A stretch of DNA of 64,000 nt, taken from positions 203,515 through 267,514 of the forward strand of contig JAHBTL010000005.1 of assembly GCA_019638615.1 (NCBI GenBank). Direction: 5' to 3'. The notes beneath the pieces are model-generated. The model saw only the letters and a program-made list of their open reading frames with translations, did not search any database and was not told the origin of the DNA. Both the position numbers and the translations under genes were made by a program. The stretch comes from Chitinophagaceae bacterium. GTDB taxonomy: Bacteria > Bacteroidota > Bacteroidia > Chitinophagales > Chitinophagaceae. Below, piece after piece: positions 52,770-61,370 of the stretch (positions are counted from its first letter, which is position 1; each line of letters starts with the position of its first letter).

Positions 52770-54050
52770 ATGTTGGACAGGCGAACAGCTCCGCGAATAA
52801 AAGATGCTATTGAGTATAACCTTGAATTAAAACCCTATACAAAATACATATTAGACAATGGTATAAAAGTATACAGCGTTAACGCGGGGGCTGAAGATGT
52901 ATTGCAGCTGGAACTGGTTTTTAAAGCAGGTAACTGGTATGAAAGCCGGAATTTACTGGCTGCAGCAACCAATCACCTGTTGAAAAACGGCACTACACAT
53001 AAAACAGCGTTTGATATCAACGAACATTTTGAGTACTATGGCGCTTACCTTAACCGTAACTGTTACAATGAAACGGCAACAATCAGTTTGCATAGCTTAT
53101 CAAAACATCTTCCTCATCTGTTGCCGGTAATGCGTGAAATTATCTGCGATTCCGTTTTTCCGCAGCAGGAACTGGATATTTACAGGCAAAATTCAAAGCA
53201 ACGGCTGCAGGTAAACCTGAAAAAATGCGACTTTGTATCGAACAGGCTGATAGATGAATACCTGTTTGGGTTAGATCATCCATATGGCAGGTATAGCACA
53301 GCAGCCGCATACGATGCATTGACAAGAGAACAATTGCTGGAGTTTTACGATACGTATTATGTAAACGGACACCTGGATATCTTTGTAGCCGGCAAGCTCC
53401 CTTCCAACCTGTTTGAGCTGCTGAATGAAAATTTCGGCAAGCTGCCATTGAACAGGAATAGCACCAGCGAAATAAAACATGTCATTCATCCGGCAACGCA
53501 AAAAAAATACCGGGTTACCAACGACAGCAAAGGAGTGCAGGGGGCCATACGCATTGCCAGCCACTTTCCTAACAGGCATCATCCTGATTTTACCGGAGCA
53601 CAGGTGCTGAATACTTTGTTCGGAGGGTATTTCGGATCGAGGCTCATGAGCAATATCCGTGAAGACAAGGGCTATACATATGGTATTCACAGCTATATGC
53701 AGAACCACATCAGCGAAAGCGCCTGGATGATCAGCACTGAAGCAGGCGCTGAAGTATGTGAAGCTACCATAGAGGAAGTATACAGGGAAATGGAAACCTT
53801 GCGTAATGAACCGGTAGCAGAAGATGAATTGCTGCTGGTGAAAAATTATTTGATCGGCACCATTTTAGGCGACCTGGACGGACCTTTTCACATCATCGGC
53901 CGCTGGAAGAATATCATACTCAACAACCTGGATGATCAGTATTTTAATGAATCCGTAAATGTAATAAAAGACATCAATACAGGAAAAATACAGGAGCTGG
54001 CTAATAAATATTTGCATCCCGAAAGATTTTACGAGCTGGTAGTAGTGTGA
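52770..54050 (+). CDS. M16 family peptidase, non-catalytic subunit
   Basis: The protein has 426 residues. It is homologous over its length to the upstream gene, but the zinc motif position reads TNHLLKNGT, so H and EH are lost. It therefore cannot be an M16 zinc enzyme by itself. Conserved M16 elements remain: YYGAYLNRN near 90, and GGYFGSRLMSNIREDKGYTYG near 285-305, a glycine-rich substrate-clamp region. It is the usual inactive partner of a heterodimeric peptidase. It starts 14 bases after the catalytic gene. Confidence 0.9.
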   Translation: MLDRRTAPRIKDAIEYNLELKPYTKYILDNGIKVYSVNAGAEDVLQLELVFKAGNWYESRNLLAAATNHLLKNGTTHKTAFDINEHFEYYGAYLNRNCYNETATISLHSLSKHLPHLLPVMREIICDSVFPQQELDIYRQNSKQRLQVNLKKCDFVSNRLIDEYLFGLDHPYGRYSTAAAYDALTREQLLEFYDTYYVNGHLDIFVAGKLPSNLFELLNENFGKLPLNRNSTSEIKHVIHPATQKKYRVTNDSKGVQGAIRIASHFPNRHHPDFTGAQVLNTLFGGYFGSRLMSNIREDKGYTYGIHSYMQNHISESAWMISTEAGAEVCEATIEEVYREMETLRNEPVAEDELLLVKNYLIGTILGDLDGPFHIIGRWKNIILNNLDDQYFNESVNVIKDINTGKIQELANKYLHPERFYELVVV

Positions 54051-54061
54051 GGAAGTTGTAC

Positions 54062-54268
54062 CGTATTTTTGATTTCTGATTTTTTGATTTTTGATTTGAG
54101 GTGTCAGGTATCAGATAATGGAGGATACACAATGGGAAGAGAATCACAATGGAAAATTGACAATGCAACTTGTAACCGGCAACAGCCATGGTTTATGGTA
54201 GACAGCAGTCAGCTCTCAGTTATTGGCAGTAACCATAAACCTCAAACAACAAACTCCAAACAATAAAC
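54062..54268. repeat. 207-base low-complexity intergenic region
   Basis: It contains TTTTGATTTTTGATTTG words and then short repeats including CCTCAAACAACAAACTCCAAACAATAAAC. The latter resemble the spacer at 23.6 kb. No gene is present. Confidence 0.55.
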
Positions 54269-54276
54269 GCTCTTCT

Positions 54277-55722
54277 TTACTCCTTCCATCTCCATTCGCC
54301 TGCCAGTTGCAAAGGCTCTTTCAGGTTGCTTTTGATCAGTTGCTCCTTTATTTCTTCATCGCTCATGCGTTTGGCCTGTAATGTTTTTGAATCGGCAATG
54401 CCATACAAAAGCATGGCGCCAAAGCGTACCGTGTTTTTTAATTCTGCTTCGTTTACAAGATTCATATCGTCGCAATCTGCGTGGTAGCATTTCAATACTT
54501 CGGGGCTTAACCTGCCGCTGGCCCCGCCTGTAGGAATGCCCTGCAGCATAAAGGGCTGATGATCGCTGTGTAAGCCAAAACCGGAACTATAGGTATTAGC
54601 GAAAGAAGTATCTGTTTGTTTCGCAAAAGCGCCAATGCCTTCAAACAATGCTTTATCGGTTGGCACAGTCGCGGAATACCCCCGGGGATCATTGGTCATA
54701 TCAAAATTGAGCATATACTGTATGCTGTTCAGGCTGCCGTCTTTTTCAGCCCCGGCTACATACGCTTTTGATCCCAGCAGCCCCTGTTCTTCGCCCATAA
54801 ATAAAACAAATTCTATAGTACGTTCCGGTTGCAGTTGCAATGCTTTGAATGTACGCGCCATGTCTATTATCGCAAATGTTCCAATGCCATTATCAATAGC
54901 CCCCGTTGCCAGATCCCAGCTATCAAGATGCCCGCCAATGATAATTTTTTCACCGGGATTTGTTTTGCCTTTCAGGGTGGCGATGACGTTCCTGGCTTTG
55001 ATATTGCCGGAAAAATTGGTCATGTTTATTTGAGCGGCTGCCGGCTTTGACTGCAATGAGGTCTTCAGCTTTAATCCATCCTCGTTGCTGATGCATACAG
55101 CCGGGATAGAAATGAGCTTTCCCGTAACCGAAGCGGTTCCTGTCAGCAGGATATTTCCCGGCGCGGAATTGATAAAAATAATTCCCTTTGCCCCGTACTT
55201 TATTGCCAGCGCGGTCTTTTCAGAACGGTGAAGATTACGGGTTCCCGCTTTTGAGCCCGGTAATATACCAAGATATACCAGCGCTATCTTATCCTTTACC
55301 CCTGTTTCATGACCCAGGTAATCTTCTTCTAACCCATTGCCCATATCCACCAGTGAGGCTGAAACATTGGCTTTAATGGGAGAATGTGCCAGGGACACGG
55401 CTTTGTAGGTTAATTTATTGATCTTTACGGTGAGTTTACCACGGCTCCAGCTTTCAGTTTCAAATGATTGATAGTGGGGGGTATAGCCATATGATTGTAA
55501 TAGATCAAATACAAAAGCTTCGGCTTTGCTTCCGTTAGGCGAGCCTGTCAGGCGGTGTCCTGTTTGTTCGGTTACGTCACGCAGGGTAGCATATGCCTTC
55601 GAGTTTTTTTCTGTTTCTTCGCTGATCACTTTAAAAATACTTTCCCATTCCGGTTTTACCTGTGCAAACAAATGTTGGTTCAACAGGAACATAGCCAGGC
55701 TTATAAGACAATAGCGGATCAT
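54277..55722 (-). CDS. Secreted M28 family aminopeptidase with PA domain
   Basis: The protein has 481 residues. The signal peptide ends near LFAQ at residue 21. The PA domain (about 120-245) is inserted before the catalytic zinc core. Metal ligands appear in IIGGHLDSWD near 265, AIDNGIG near 277, FMGEEQGLLGS near 310, NFDMTNDP near 340 and the late YHADCDDMN near 435. This fits carboxypeptidase Q/M28-type exopeptidases acting outside the cytoplasm. It lies downstream of the periplasmic binding protein gene and could be co-transcribed with it. Confidence 0.88.
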   Translation of the reverse strand: MIRYCLISLAMFLLNQHLFAQVKPEWESIFKVISEETEKNSKAYATLRDVTEQTGHRLTGSPNGSKAEAFVFDLLQSYGYTPHYQSFETESWSRGKLTVKINKLTYKAVSLAHSPIKANVSASLVDMGNGLEEDYLGHETGVKDKIALVYLGILPGSKAGTRNLHRSEKTALAIKYGAKGIIFINSAPGNILLTGTASVTGKLISIPAVCISNEDGLKLKTSLQSKPAAAQINMTNFSGNIKARNVIATLKGKTNPGEKIIIGGHLDSWDLATGAIDNGIGTFAIIDMARTFKALQLQPERTIEFVLFMGEEQGLLGSKAYVAGAEKDGSLNSIQYMLNFDMTNDPRGYSATVPTDKALFEGIGAFAKQTDTSFANTYSSGFGLHSDHQPFMLQGIPTGGASGRLSPEVLKCYHADCDDMNLVNEAELKNTVRFGAMLLYGIADSKTLQAKRMSDEEIKEQLIKSNLKEPLQLAGEWRWKE

Positions 55723-55783
55723 GAATTTGCAATTTTAAAAAATGGAAAGATAATGAGCGGATGTGGCAGGTTGCTCTTTCGCC

Positions 55784-56965
55784 TCAATTTATTTTTGTGA
55801 GCTCACCGGTTAACTTTTTAACAATATAAATGCGTTTGTTCTCGTAATAGTCAGCGGTAACAGCATTTTTACTCCATCTTACAGGCCTGAAATCAAAGTC
55901 GGTAAGTATCCTGAATTTTTTTCCATCCATATTGTCAATCAATTTATCTCCAAAATCATTGAGCATATGGGCAAACAGATAAGTTAGTTCATATCCCCTG
56001 AAAGCAATATCCGAGGGAAGTGTATAGGTGTTTTTACCATATGCTTTGGTGAATCCATCCACCCATGCGTTTTCTTCCCTTCCGGGATTGTAAAAAGCGG
56101 CAGAATAGATTACCGGGGGCATTTTCACATCTGTTCTGTCTAACTCGGTAAATCCTTCCCAGGTGGGCATTCCTACCAAAGTAATTTTGTATGTACTGGA
56201 TAAAGAAGAGGCTACGCCCAACAATGTTTTTCCGAAATTATCGTCAAGGCTGCCGCAGATCATGATGTTTTCCCTGTTCTTGTCGAGGTTCTTTGCAACA
56301 TCGGCCGCTACCGGCAGATTGTTTAATACTACTGTATGTATGTTCAAAACCTGCCCTGATGAAGAAGTATTCAATGATTTAAAAACCCCGCTCACCCGGT
56401 CGTCGGCTCCATTCTGCCGGCGATACATTACAATATTATCGGTGCCGAAGCTTTTTAATATATAGTTGTATATAGCCTGTATATGCGTGTTGAGCTTGGA
56501 ATTAACCACTACCACGTAGGGGTTGCCGCTGATGCCTCCATCGTTAGGATAGGTAGCGGAAATAAAAGGAATTTTTTTCTCTTTCGCTATGGCGGCAAGA
56601 TCGAGGTATTCGCTGCCGCTTACTGCGCCTAATAGCAAACCCATGCCTTCCAACGCACCGCTGTCTGCAATCTTGAAAATGTTGTTTTTTCCCTTGGTGT
56701 CAAACACCTGCACATCCAGGCTCACTCCTTCATTATCCAAAGAATCAAGCGCCATTACAACGCCCTGGTAAAACTCAATGCCCTGCCTGGAATATCCGGG
56801 TATTGATTTTCCCATTTTGTAATTGCCCGACGCGTCAAACAATGTATCAAGATATAAAGGTGCGAATACCGCAATGCGGGGTTTGCCCGGAGCGTCGTTC
56901 TGCGCAACAGAAACGTTAATAATAAAGAACAGAAAAAGAAATGACAGTAACGCGGATTTATACAT
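55784..56965 (-). CDS. Periplasmic binding protein, Leu/Ile/Val type, without transporter
   Basis: The protein has 393 residues from ATG 56965, where the signal peptide (MYKSALLSFLFLFFIINVSVAQ) starts. The two-lobed type I periplasmic-binding fold is suggested by PRIAVFAPLYLD near the mature N-terminus, a GAVSGSEYLDLAAIAKEKKIPFI segment near 120, and YELTYLFAHMLNDFG near 345. No permease or ATPase is adjacent, so it may serve a receptor or an uptake system elsewhere. It follows guaA by 26 bases on the same strand. Confidence 0.75.
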   Translation of the reverse strand: MYKSALLSFLFLFFIINVSVAQNDAPGKPRIAVFAPLYLDTLFDASGNYKMGKSIPGYSRQGIEFYQGVVMALDSLDNEGVSLDVQVFDTKGKNNIFKIADSGALEGMGLLLGAVSGSEYLDLAAIAKEKKIPFISATYPNDGGISGNPYVVVVNSKLNTHIQAIYNYILKSFGTDNIVMYRRQNGADDRVSGVFKSLNTSSSGQVLNIHTVVLNNLPVAADVAKNLDKNRENIMICGSLDDNFGKTLLGVASSLSSTYKITLVGMPTWEGFTELDRTDVKMPPVIYSAAFYNPGREENAWVDGFTKAYGKNTYTLPSDIAFRGYELTYLFAHMLNDFGDKLIDNMDGKKFRILTDFDFRPVRWSKNAVTADYYENKRIYIVKKLTGELTKIN

Positions 56966-56991
56966 ATCACCAGGCTTTTGAGTAAGACGCG

Positions 56992-58527
56992 TTATTCCCA
57001 TTCAATAGTTGCAGGGGGTTTACTGCTGATATCATATACTACCCGATTAATGCCTCTTACATTATTAATGATCTCATTAGAAATATGTGCCAGGAATTCA
57101 TAAGGCAAATGCGCCCAGTCTGCAGTCATGCCATCCACCGATGTAACCGCTCTCAAGGCTACCGTAAACTCGTAGGTACGTTCATCGCCCATAACACCCA
57201 CACTTTTAACAGGAAGCAATATAGCGCCTGCCTGCCAAACCTTATCATATAACCCGAATGCCTTCAATCCATTAATGTAAAGCGCATCCGCTTCCTGCAA
57301 CAATTTAACTTTTTCTTCGGTTATTTCACCGAGGATGCGAATGGCCAATCCCGGGCCGGGGAACGGATGACGTGAAAGCATGGCTTGCGGAATGCCTAAT
57401 TCAGCGCCTACTTTTCTAACTTCATCCTTAAACAAATAGCGGAGCGGCTCCACCAGCTCCAGCTTCATGGTATCGGGCAGCCCGCCTACATTATGATGGG
57501 ACTTAATGGTAACAGAAGGGCCGTGCACCGATACGCTTTCAATCACATCAGGATATATCGTGCCCTGACCCAATAAACCGATGCCTTCTATTTTGTGCGA
57601 TTCTTCATCAAATACATCAATGAATGTTTTGCCGATGATCTTTCTCTTTTCTTCAGGGTTGGTTTTGCCGGCAAGCCTGGTATAAAAATGTTCCCTGGCG
57701 TCAACGCCTTTAACATTCAGTCCTATCTGATGATAGGTTTGTAATACCTGTTCAAATTCATCTTTTCTCAATACCCCATTGTCGACAAAAATGCCGAACA
57801 AACGATCGCCGATCGCTTTATGAATCAGCGTTGCCGCTACTGTTGAGTCCACGCCGCCGCTCAGCGCCATAATTACTTTACGATCGCCGATCTGCTTTTC
57901 CAATTGTGCAACGGTATCGCTGATGAAATGCGCCGGCGTCCAGTCCTGCCTGCAGTCGCACACTTTTACCAAAAAATTGTTGATTATTTTCTTTCCATAT
58001 TCGGAGTGATATACTTCAGGATGAAACTGCAACCCGTAAATAACATTCGCTGCCGTTCCGTTCTTTTTGAATGCCGCTACGGGAATGGATTCTGTAACGC
58101 CCAGTATTTCAAAATCTGCCGGCGTTTGCAGTATAGAATCGCCATGGCTCATCCAAACCTGCGATTCGGGTTGTACATCTTCCCACAAAACATCCTGCTG
58201 CTGTATTTTAAGCTGTGCCCTGCCATATTCCCGTTTTTCGGAACGCTCCACTTTGCCGCCAAAGCTTTTCGCCGTCAGCTGAGCGCCATAGCAAATACCC
58301 AAAACCGGTAATTGCCTGCTCATGACTTCTATATCCACTACAGGAGCATTGGCATCATTTACGGAAAAAGGCGAGCCTGATAAAATAATGCCTTTTAATT
58401 CAGGGGTATATTGAACCGGCTTGTTAAAAGGAGTTATTTCGCAATACACATTCGCTTCCCGAACGGCACGGGCTATTAACTGGGTATACTGGGAGCCGAA
58501 GTCTAAAATGAGTATCTTTTCTGTCAT
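56992..58527 (-). CDS. guaA: GMP synthase (glutamine-hydrolysing)
   Basis: The last step of GMP synthesis, XMP plus glutamine and ATP (511 residues, full length). The glutamine amidotransferase triad is C79 in LGICYGAQL, with the His and Glu in [13 protein letters not shown] near 171. The ATP pyrophosphatase P-loop is LSGGVDST near 224, and the C-terminal dimerisation domain ends TIEWE as in the family. A TACCTTCG box lies seven bases before the ATG at 58527, close to the TAnnTTTG consensus. The gene stops 26 bases before the binding-protein start. Confidence 0.96.
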   Translation of the reverse strand: MTEKILILDFGSQYTQLIARAVREANVYCEITPFNKPVQYTPELKGIILSGSPFSVNDANAPVVDIEVMSRQLPVLGICYGAQLTAKSFGGKVERSEKREYGRAQLKIQQQDVLWEDVQPESQVWMSHGDSILQTPADFEILGVTESIPVAAFKKNGTAANVIYGLQFHPEVYHSEYGKKIINNFLVKVCDCRQDWTPAHFISDTVAQLEKQIGDRKVIMALSGGVDSTVAATLIHKAIGDRLFGIFVDNGVLRKDEFEQVLQTYHQIGLNVKGVDAREHFYTRLAGKTNPEEKRKIIGKTFIDVFDEESHKIEGIGLLGQGTIYPDVIESVSVHGPSVTIKSHHNVGGLPDTMKLELVEPLRYLFKDEVRKVGAELGIPQAMLSRHPFPGPGLAIRILGEITEEKVKLLQEADALYINGLKAFGLYDKVWQAGAILLPVKSVGVMGDERTYEFTVALRAVTSVDGMTADWAHLPYEFLAHISNEIINNVRGINRVVYDISSKPPATIEWE

Positions 58528-58567
58528 TTGGGTGCGAAGGTAAAAGAATTTTTAACAGCAGGAAAAA

Positions 58568-58680
58568 GCTATGCGAGGCGTCTTCGCTTCTCGTTATTAT
58601 ATTATCGCTTCCGGCGATTACGTCGTAGCCGGAGGCCACATTATTTCCGTGTGAAGCGAGGACGCTTCACACAGCGGGCT
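58568..58680. repeat. Hairpin-rich dispersed repeat, copy 1
   Basis: The first part (58568-58615: GCTATGCGAGGCG..., then ATTATCGC..CCGGCGAT) matches the window end from 63938 with few changes. A perfect 10-bp hairpin (58649-58658 with 58663-58672, loop AGGA) follows. It lies upstream of guaA and before the Uma2 remnant. Confidence 0.7.
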
Positions 58681-58713
58681 TTACACAGCAGAAAATAATC
58701 GTATTTTTATTAC

Positions 58714-58803
58714 ATGGAAGTAAGGGAGCCGGCCGTTGCTTACGGCAAACAAAAATTTACCCACGCTGAAAGAATATATACCGGTATGAAGTTGGGTGCG
58801 TAG
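58714..58803 (+). pseudogene. Truncated N-terminus of a Uma2-family (DUF820) endonuclease-like gene
   Basis: A 29-codon frame begins MEVREPAVAYGKQKFTHAE. This closely resembles the N-terminus of Uma2/DUF820 proteins (EPAxxYGxxxFTxEE), which normally run about 190 residues. Here the sequence becomes unrelated after about 22 residues and stops at TAG 58801. A TATTTTTA box lies four bases before its ATG. It is probably the stump left after a deletion, next to the hairpin repeat. Confidence 0.6.
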
Positions 58804-58831
58804 CGTTGCTAAGACAAAACTTCCGAAGAAC

Positions 58832-59971
58832 ATGAGAATAACAATTTTATCTATTGTAGTATTAATTAGTCATTTTTCTTTTGCCCAGGAGGAGTTCAGG
58901 GGAGTTGTTGTGGATGGAATATCCCTGGAACCAATTGAATTTGCAAATATAACAGATGGAATAAAATGGACACAGACTAATACAGATGGAAGATTCCACT
59001 TTGTTTCCGGCAAGGATTCTATTCTTATAGAAAAGCTGGGGTATAAAAAAATGATTTTACACAAATACAATGAAGACACTGTAAAACTAACACGCGAAGT
59101 AATAGAACTAAGCGAAATAATTATATCCAGCACCTCTACATTACTTCAAAACGCCTATAAATCAATTCCGGAAAACTATCCGCTGTTTCCCTTTAAAGAA
59201 AAATTCTTCCTTAGGAGTTTGCTTAAAAAAAATGGTGAAATAAACAAACTGGAAGACATATATGGTATTGTTGAACGAAAAACCTTATTTCAAACCACCA
59301 ATATTAAAAAACCAAAAGACAACTATTCGGTGGAGTTATTCAATTTGAGAAAAGCCGGTGTTATAGAAAAAAATGTTGACTTTCAGCTATATAGCTTTAC
59401 AAAGCTATTCGATAATATTTCGTCGTTTTATTTAAGTCCGGAATTATTTAGTTTCAAAGAAGAAGCGTATGACAATAACGACTATACAAAAGTTAGTTTT
59501 GCCTCCAAAAATGAGGAAGAATACCCGACCAGTGGGTATCTCATCATTAATAATAAGGATTATGCAATTTTGGAAGTCTTTGTAAAATATGCGAGCACCA
59601 AAAATGTTAAACGGAAAGGAAAAATAAAATACAAAACAACCTCATATGAAATAAACACATTTTTCACTAAACGTCAGGGTCAATCAAAATATACAATAGA
59701 TCGCTCAAAACTTACAGCGCAAGTAGAGGTAAATGAAGACACGGAAGATGTTGTTATTTACAATTGTACTTATATACTAAATACTTTTGAAAATTTTACA
59801 GAACAGCCAATCCAAACAAAAGCTTCCATATCCAATGATATTTTTACATTGACCGGAGATTACAACCCTGCATTTTGGGCTAATCAGCAATCCCTGCCAT
59901 TAACAAAAGAAATGCAAATATTTATTGACGAAACGGAAAAGGATAAGAAAAAATTTATTTCCAATTTTTAA
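58832..59971 (+). CDS. Secreted protein with carboxypeptidase-like regulatory domain, AT-rich
   Basis: The protein has 379 residues from ATG 58832, where the signal peptide (MRITILSIVVLISHFSFAQ) begins. Residues about 22-95 form a CarboxypepD_reg-like beta-sandwich (GVVVDGISLEPIEFANI, then TDGRFHF and LGYKKMILHK). The rest is a long beta-rich region without a recognised family, reminiscent of DUF5686-like outer-membrane proteins but without a TonB receptor. The coding sequence is visibly richer in A/T, with many AAA, ATA and TTA codons, than its neighbours. This suggests recent acquisition. Confidence 0.65.
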   Translation: MRITILSIVVLISHFSFAQEEFRGVVVDGISLEPIEFANITDGIKWTQTNTDGRFHFVSGKDSILIEKLGYKKMILHKYNEDTVKLTREVIELSEIIISSTSTLLQNAYKSIPENYPLFPFKEKFFLRSLLKKNGEINKLEDIYGIVERKTLFQTTNIKKPKDNYSVELFNLRKAGVIEKNVDFQLYSFTKLFDNISSFYLSPELFSFKEEAYDNNDYTKVSFASKNEEEYPTSGYLIINNKDYAILEVFVKYASTKNVKRKGKIKYKTTSYEINTFFTKRQGQSKYTIDRSKLTAQVEVNEDTEDVVIYNCTYILNTFENFTEQPIQTKASISNDIFTLTGDYNPAFWANQQSLPLTKEMQIFIDETEKDKKKFISNF

Positions 59972-60241
59972 AACAATCTTTCTATAGATGTACAAAAAAT
60001 TCAAACTTCTATTTGTTGAATATATAGAAGGCTTGCAACTGGTTGTTTGTGTTATATGAAAATAGGTTTATCTTCCTGTTGGGAATCATTTTTATCACAC
60101 AAAAGTCTATCAATAGCTTCTCTTCTTTTAATTCTTTTGATCCATCAGTAAGCCAAACACACAAAAACCGATATCAGTTACACATTCACCTTCATACATG
60201 CCAGGCTGGTTCCGGAATTTTGACTGATCAAAACCATACAT
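59972..60241. other. 270-base spacer, no gene supported
   Basis: An AT-rich spacer between same-strand genes. A 116-residue frame through it reads as low-quality shadow sequence and extends into the next gene out of frame. No clear terminator or promoter box was seen. Confidence 0.4.
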
Positions 60242-61354
60242 ATGATCAGGATACAAATCTTCCTTTTGATTTTACTATTTACCAACCATACAACAGGGCA
60301 GACCGGTTTTACCATTACTGCAAAATTTACAGGGTTTACTCCCGGGGTAAAATTTTACCTGGAAGACCCCGACACGCAAATGAAAATAGATAGCGTCGTG
60401 TATAAAAATGATGTTATACGCCTCAAAGGAAACTTAACTGAAGCTCCAAAACTTTTATTTTTATCTGCTATAGATAATAATAAATATTATTCATGTTATG
60501 TTTTTATGGGAAATGAAAATGTTCAGGTTTCAGGGGATAAAGCCGACTTCCCTTTTTACCTGAAAAAAACCGGCTCAACATCGCAGGATATCTACCAGAT
60601 ACTGGATGATCAAACCAAATGGTATTATACGCGCCGGGGTGAACTTGTTGAAAGCATATCAGGATTAATGATGGATAGCAGCAGGGCGGCAAGATCAAAA
60701 TGGGATTCTACGTGGAATCTAATTAAGCCATTGGACCAGGCCACCGATTCCATACGGCTCAGCTTTATTAAAAAATATTACAACTCTTATGCCGGGTTAA
60801 ATGAACTGTTTTATCTCAAGAATCAATTTAAAAAGGATTCGGTCCAAAAGATGTACAATAATCTAAAAGCCGCTTACAAAAACAGTATGTATGGACAGAG
60901 GATATACAACTATCTGAAAGTAGGGAACATATTAAAAACGGGGGATGATTATGCGGATTTCCAGGCTTTGGACACCGCCGGCAATAGGCATCACATTTCT
61001 TCCTACAACAAGCAATATATTTTGCTCGACTTCACGGAAACTTATTGCGGACCCTGTATATACGCTGTAAAAGAGCTTAAAGAAATAGACAGCCTGTACA
61101 AAGAAAAACTGCATATCATTTCATTCTATGCGGATAAATCTAAAGATATTTGGCTGACAGGTGTAAAACGAGACACGCCCTCCTGGTTAACCCTTTGGGA
61201 CGGGAAAGGCACGGCCGGCGAAACGCCTATGAAATATGGAGTGACCGGTTATCCAACATTTTTTTTAATTGATCCGCAAGGAAAAATTGTATGGCGGGGA
61301 TCAGGGTATGGCGAAGGATCTGTTAAAGGGGGTATCGAAAAGTATCTGAGATAA
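60242..61354 (+). CDS. Thioredoxin-like thiol-disulfide oxidoreductase with DUF4369 domain
   Basis: The protein has 370 residues. The signal peptide (MIRIQIFLLILLFTNHTTGQ) is followed by a DUF4369 beta domain at about 22-115. A helical linker follows, then a TlpA/AhpC-type thioredoxin fold at about 240-370. The redox motif is C269-G-P-C272 (TYCGPC) and the cis-proline segment GVTGYPTFFLID lies near 337. It is probably periplasmic, reducing or oxidising disulfides. It is followed within 5-17 bases by the histidine kinase gene, so the two are probably one operon. Confidence 0.88.
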   Translation: MIRIQIFLLILLFTNHTTGQTGFTITAKFTGFTPGVKFYLEDPDTQMKIDSVVYKNDVIRLKGNLTEAPKLLFLSAIDNNKYYSCYVFMGNENVQVSGDKADFPFYLKKTGSTSQDIYQILDDQTKWYYTRRGELVESISGLMMDSSRAARSKWDSTWNLIKPLDQATDSIRLSFIKKYYNSYAGLNELFYLKNQFKKDSVQKMYNNLKAAYKNSMYGQRIYNYLKVGNILKTGDDYADFQALDTAGNRHHISSYNKQYILLDFTETYCGPCIYAVKELKEIDSLYKEKLHIISFYADKSKDIWLTGVKRDTPSWLTLWDGKGTAGETPMKYGVTGYPTFFLIDPQGKIVWRGSGYGEGSVKGGIEKYLR

Positions 61355-61370
61355 AACAGTGATAAAGCGT

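Noticed and set aside
60043-60393. 116-codon frame upstream of the thioredoxin-like gene
   Set aside because: It runs out of frame into the conserved gene and its sequence is low quality.
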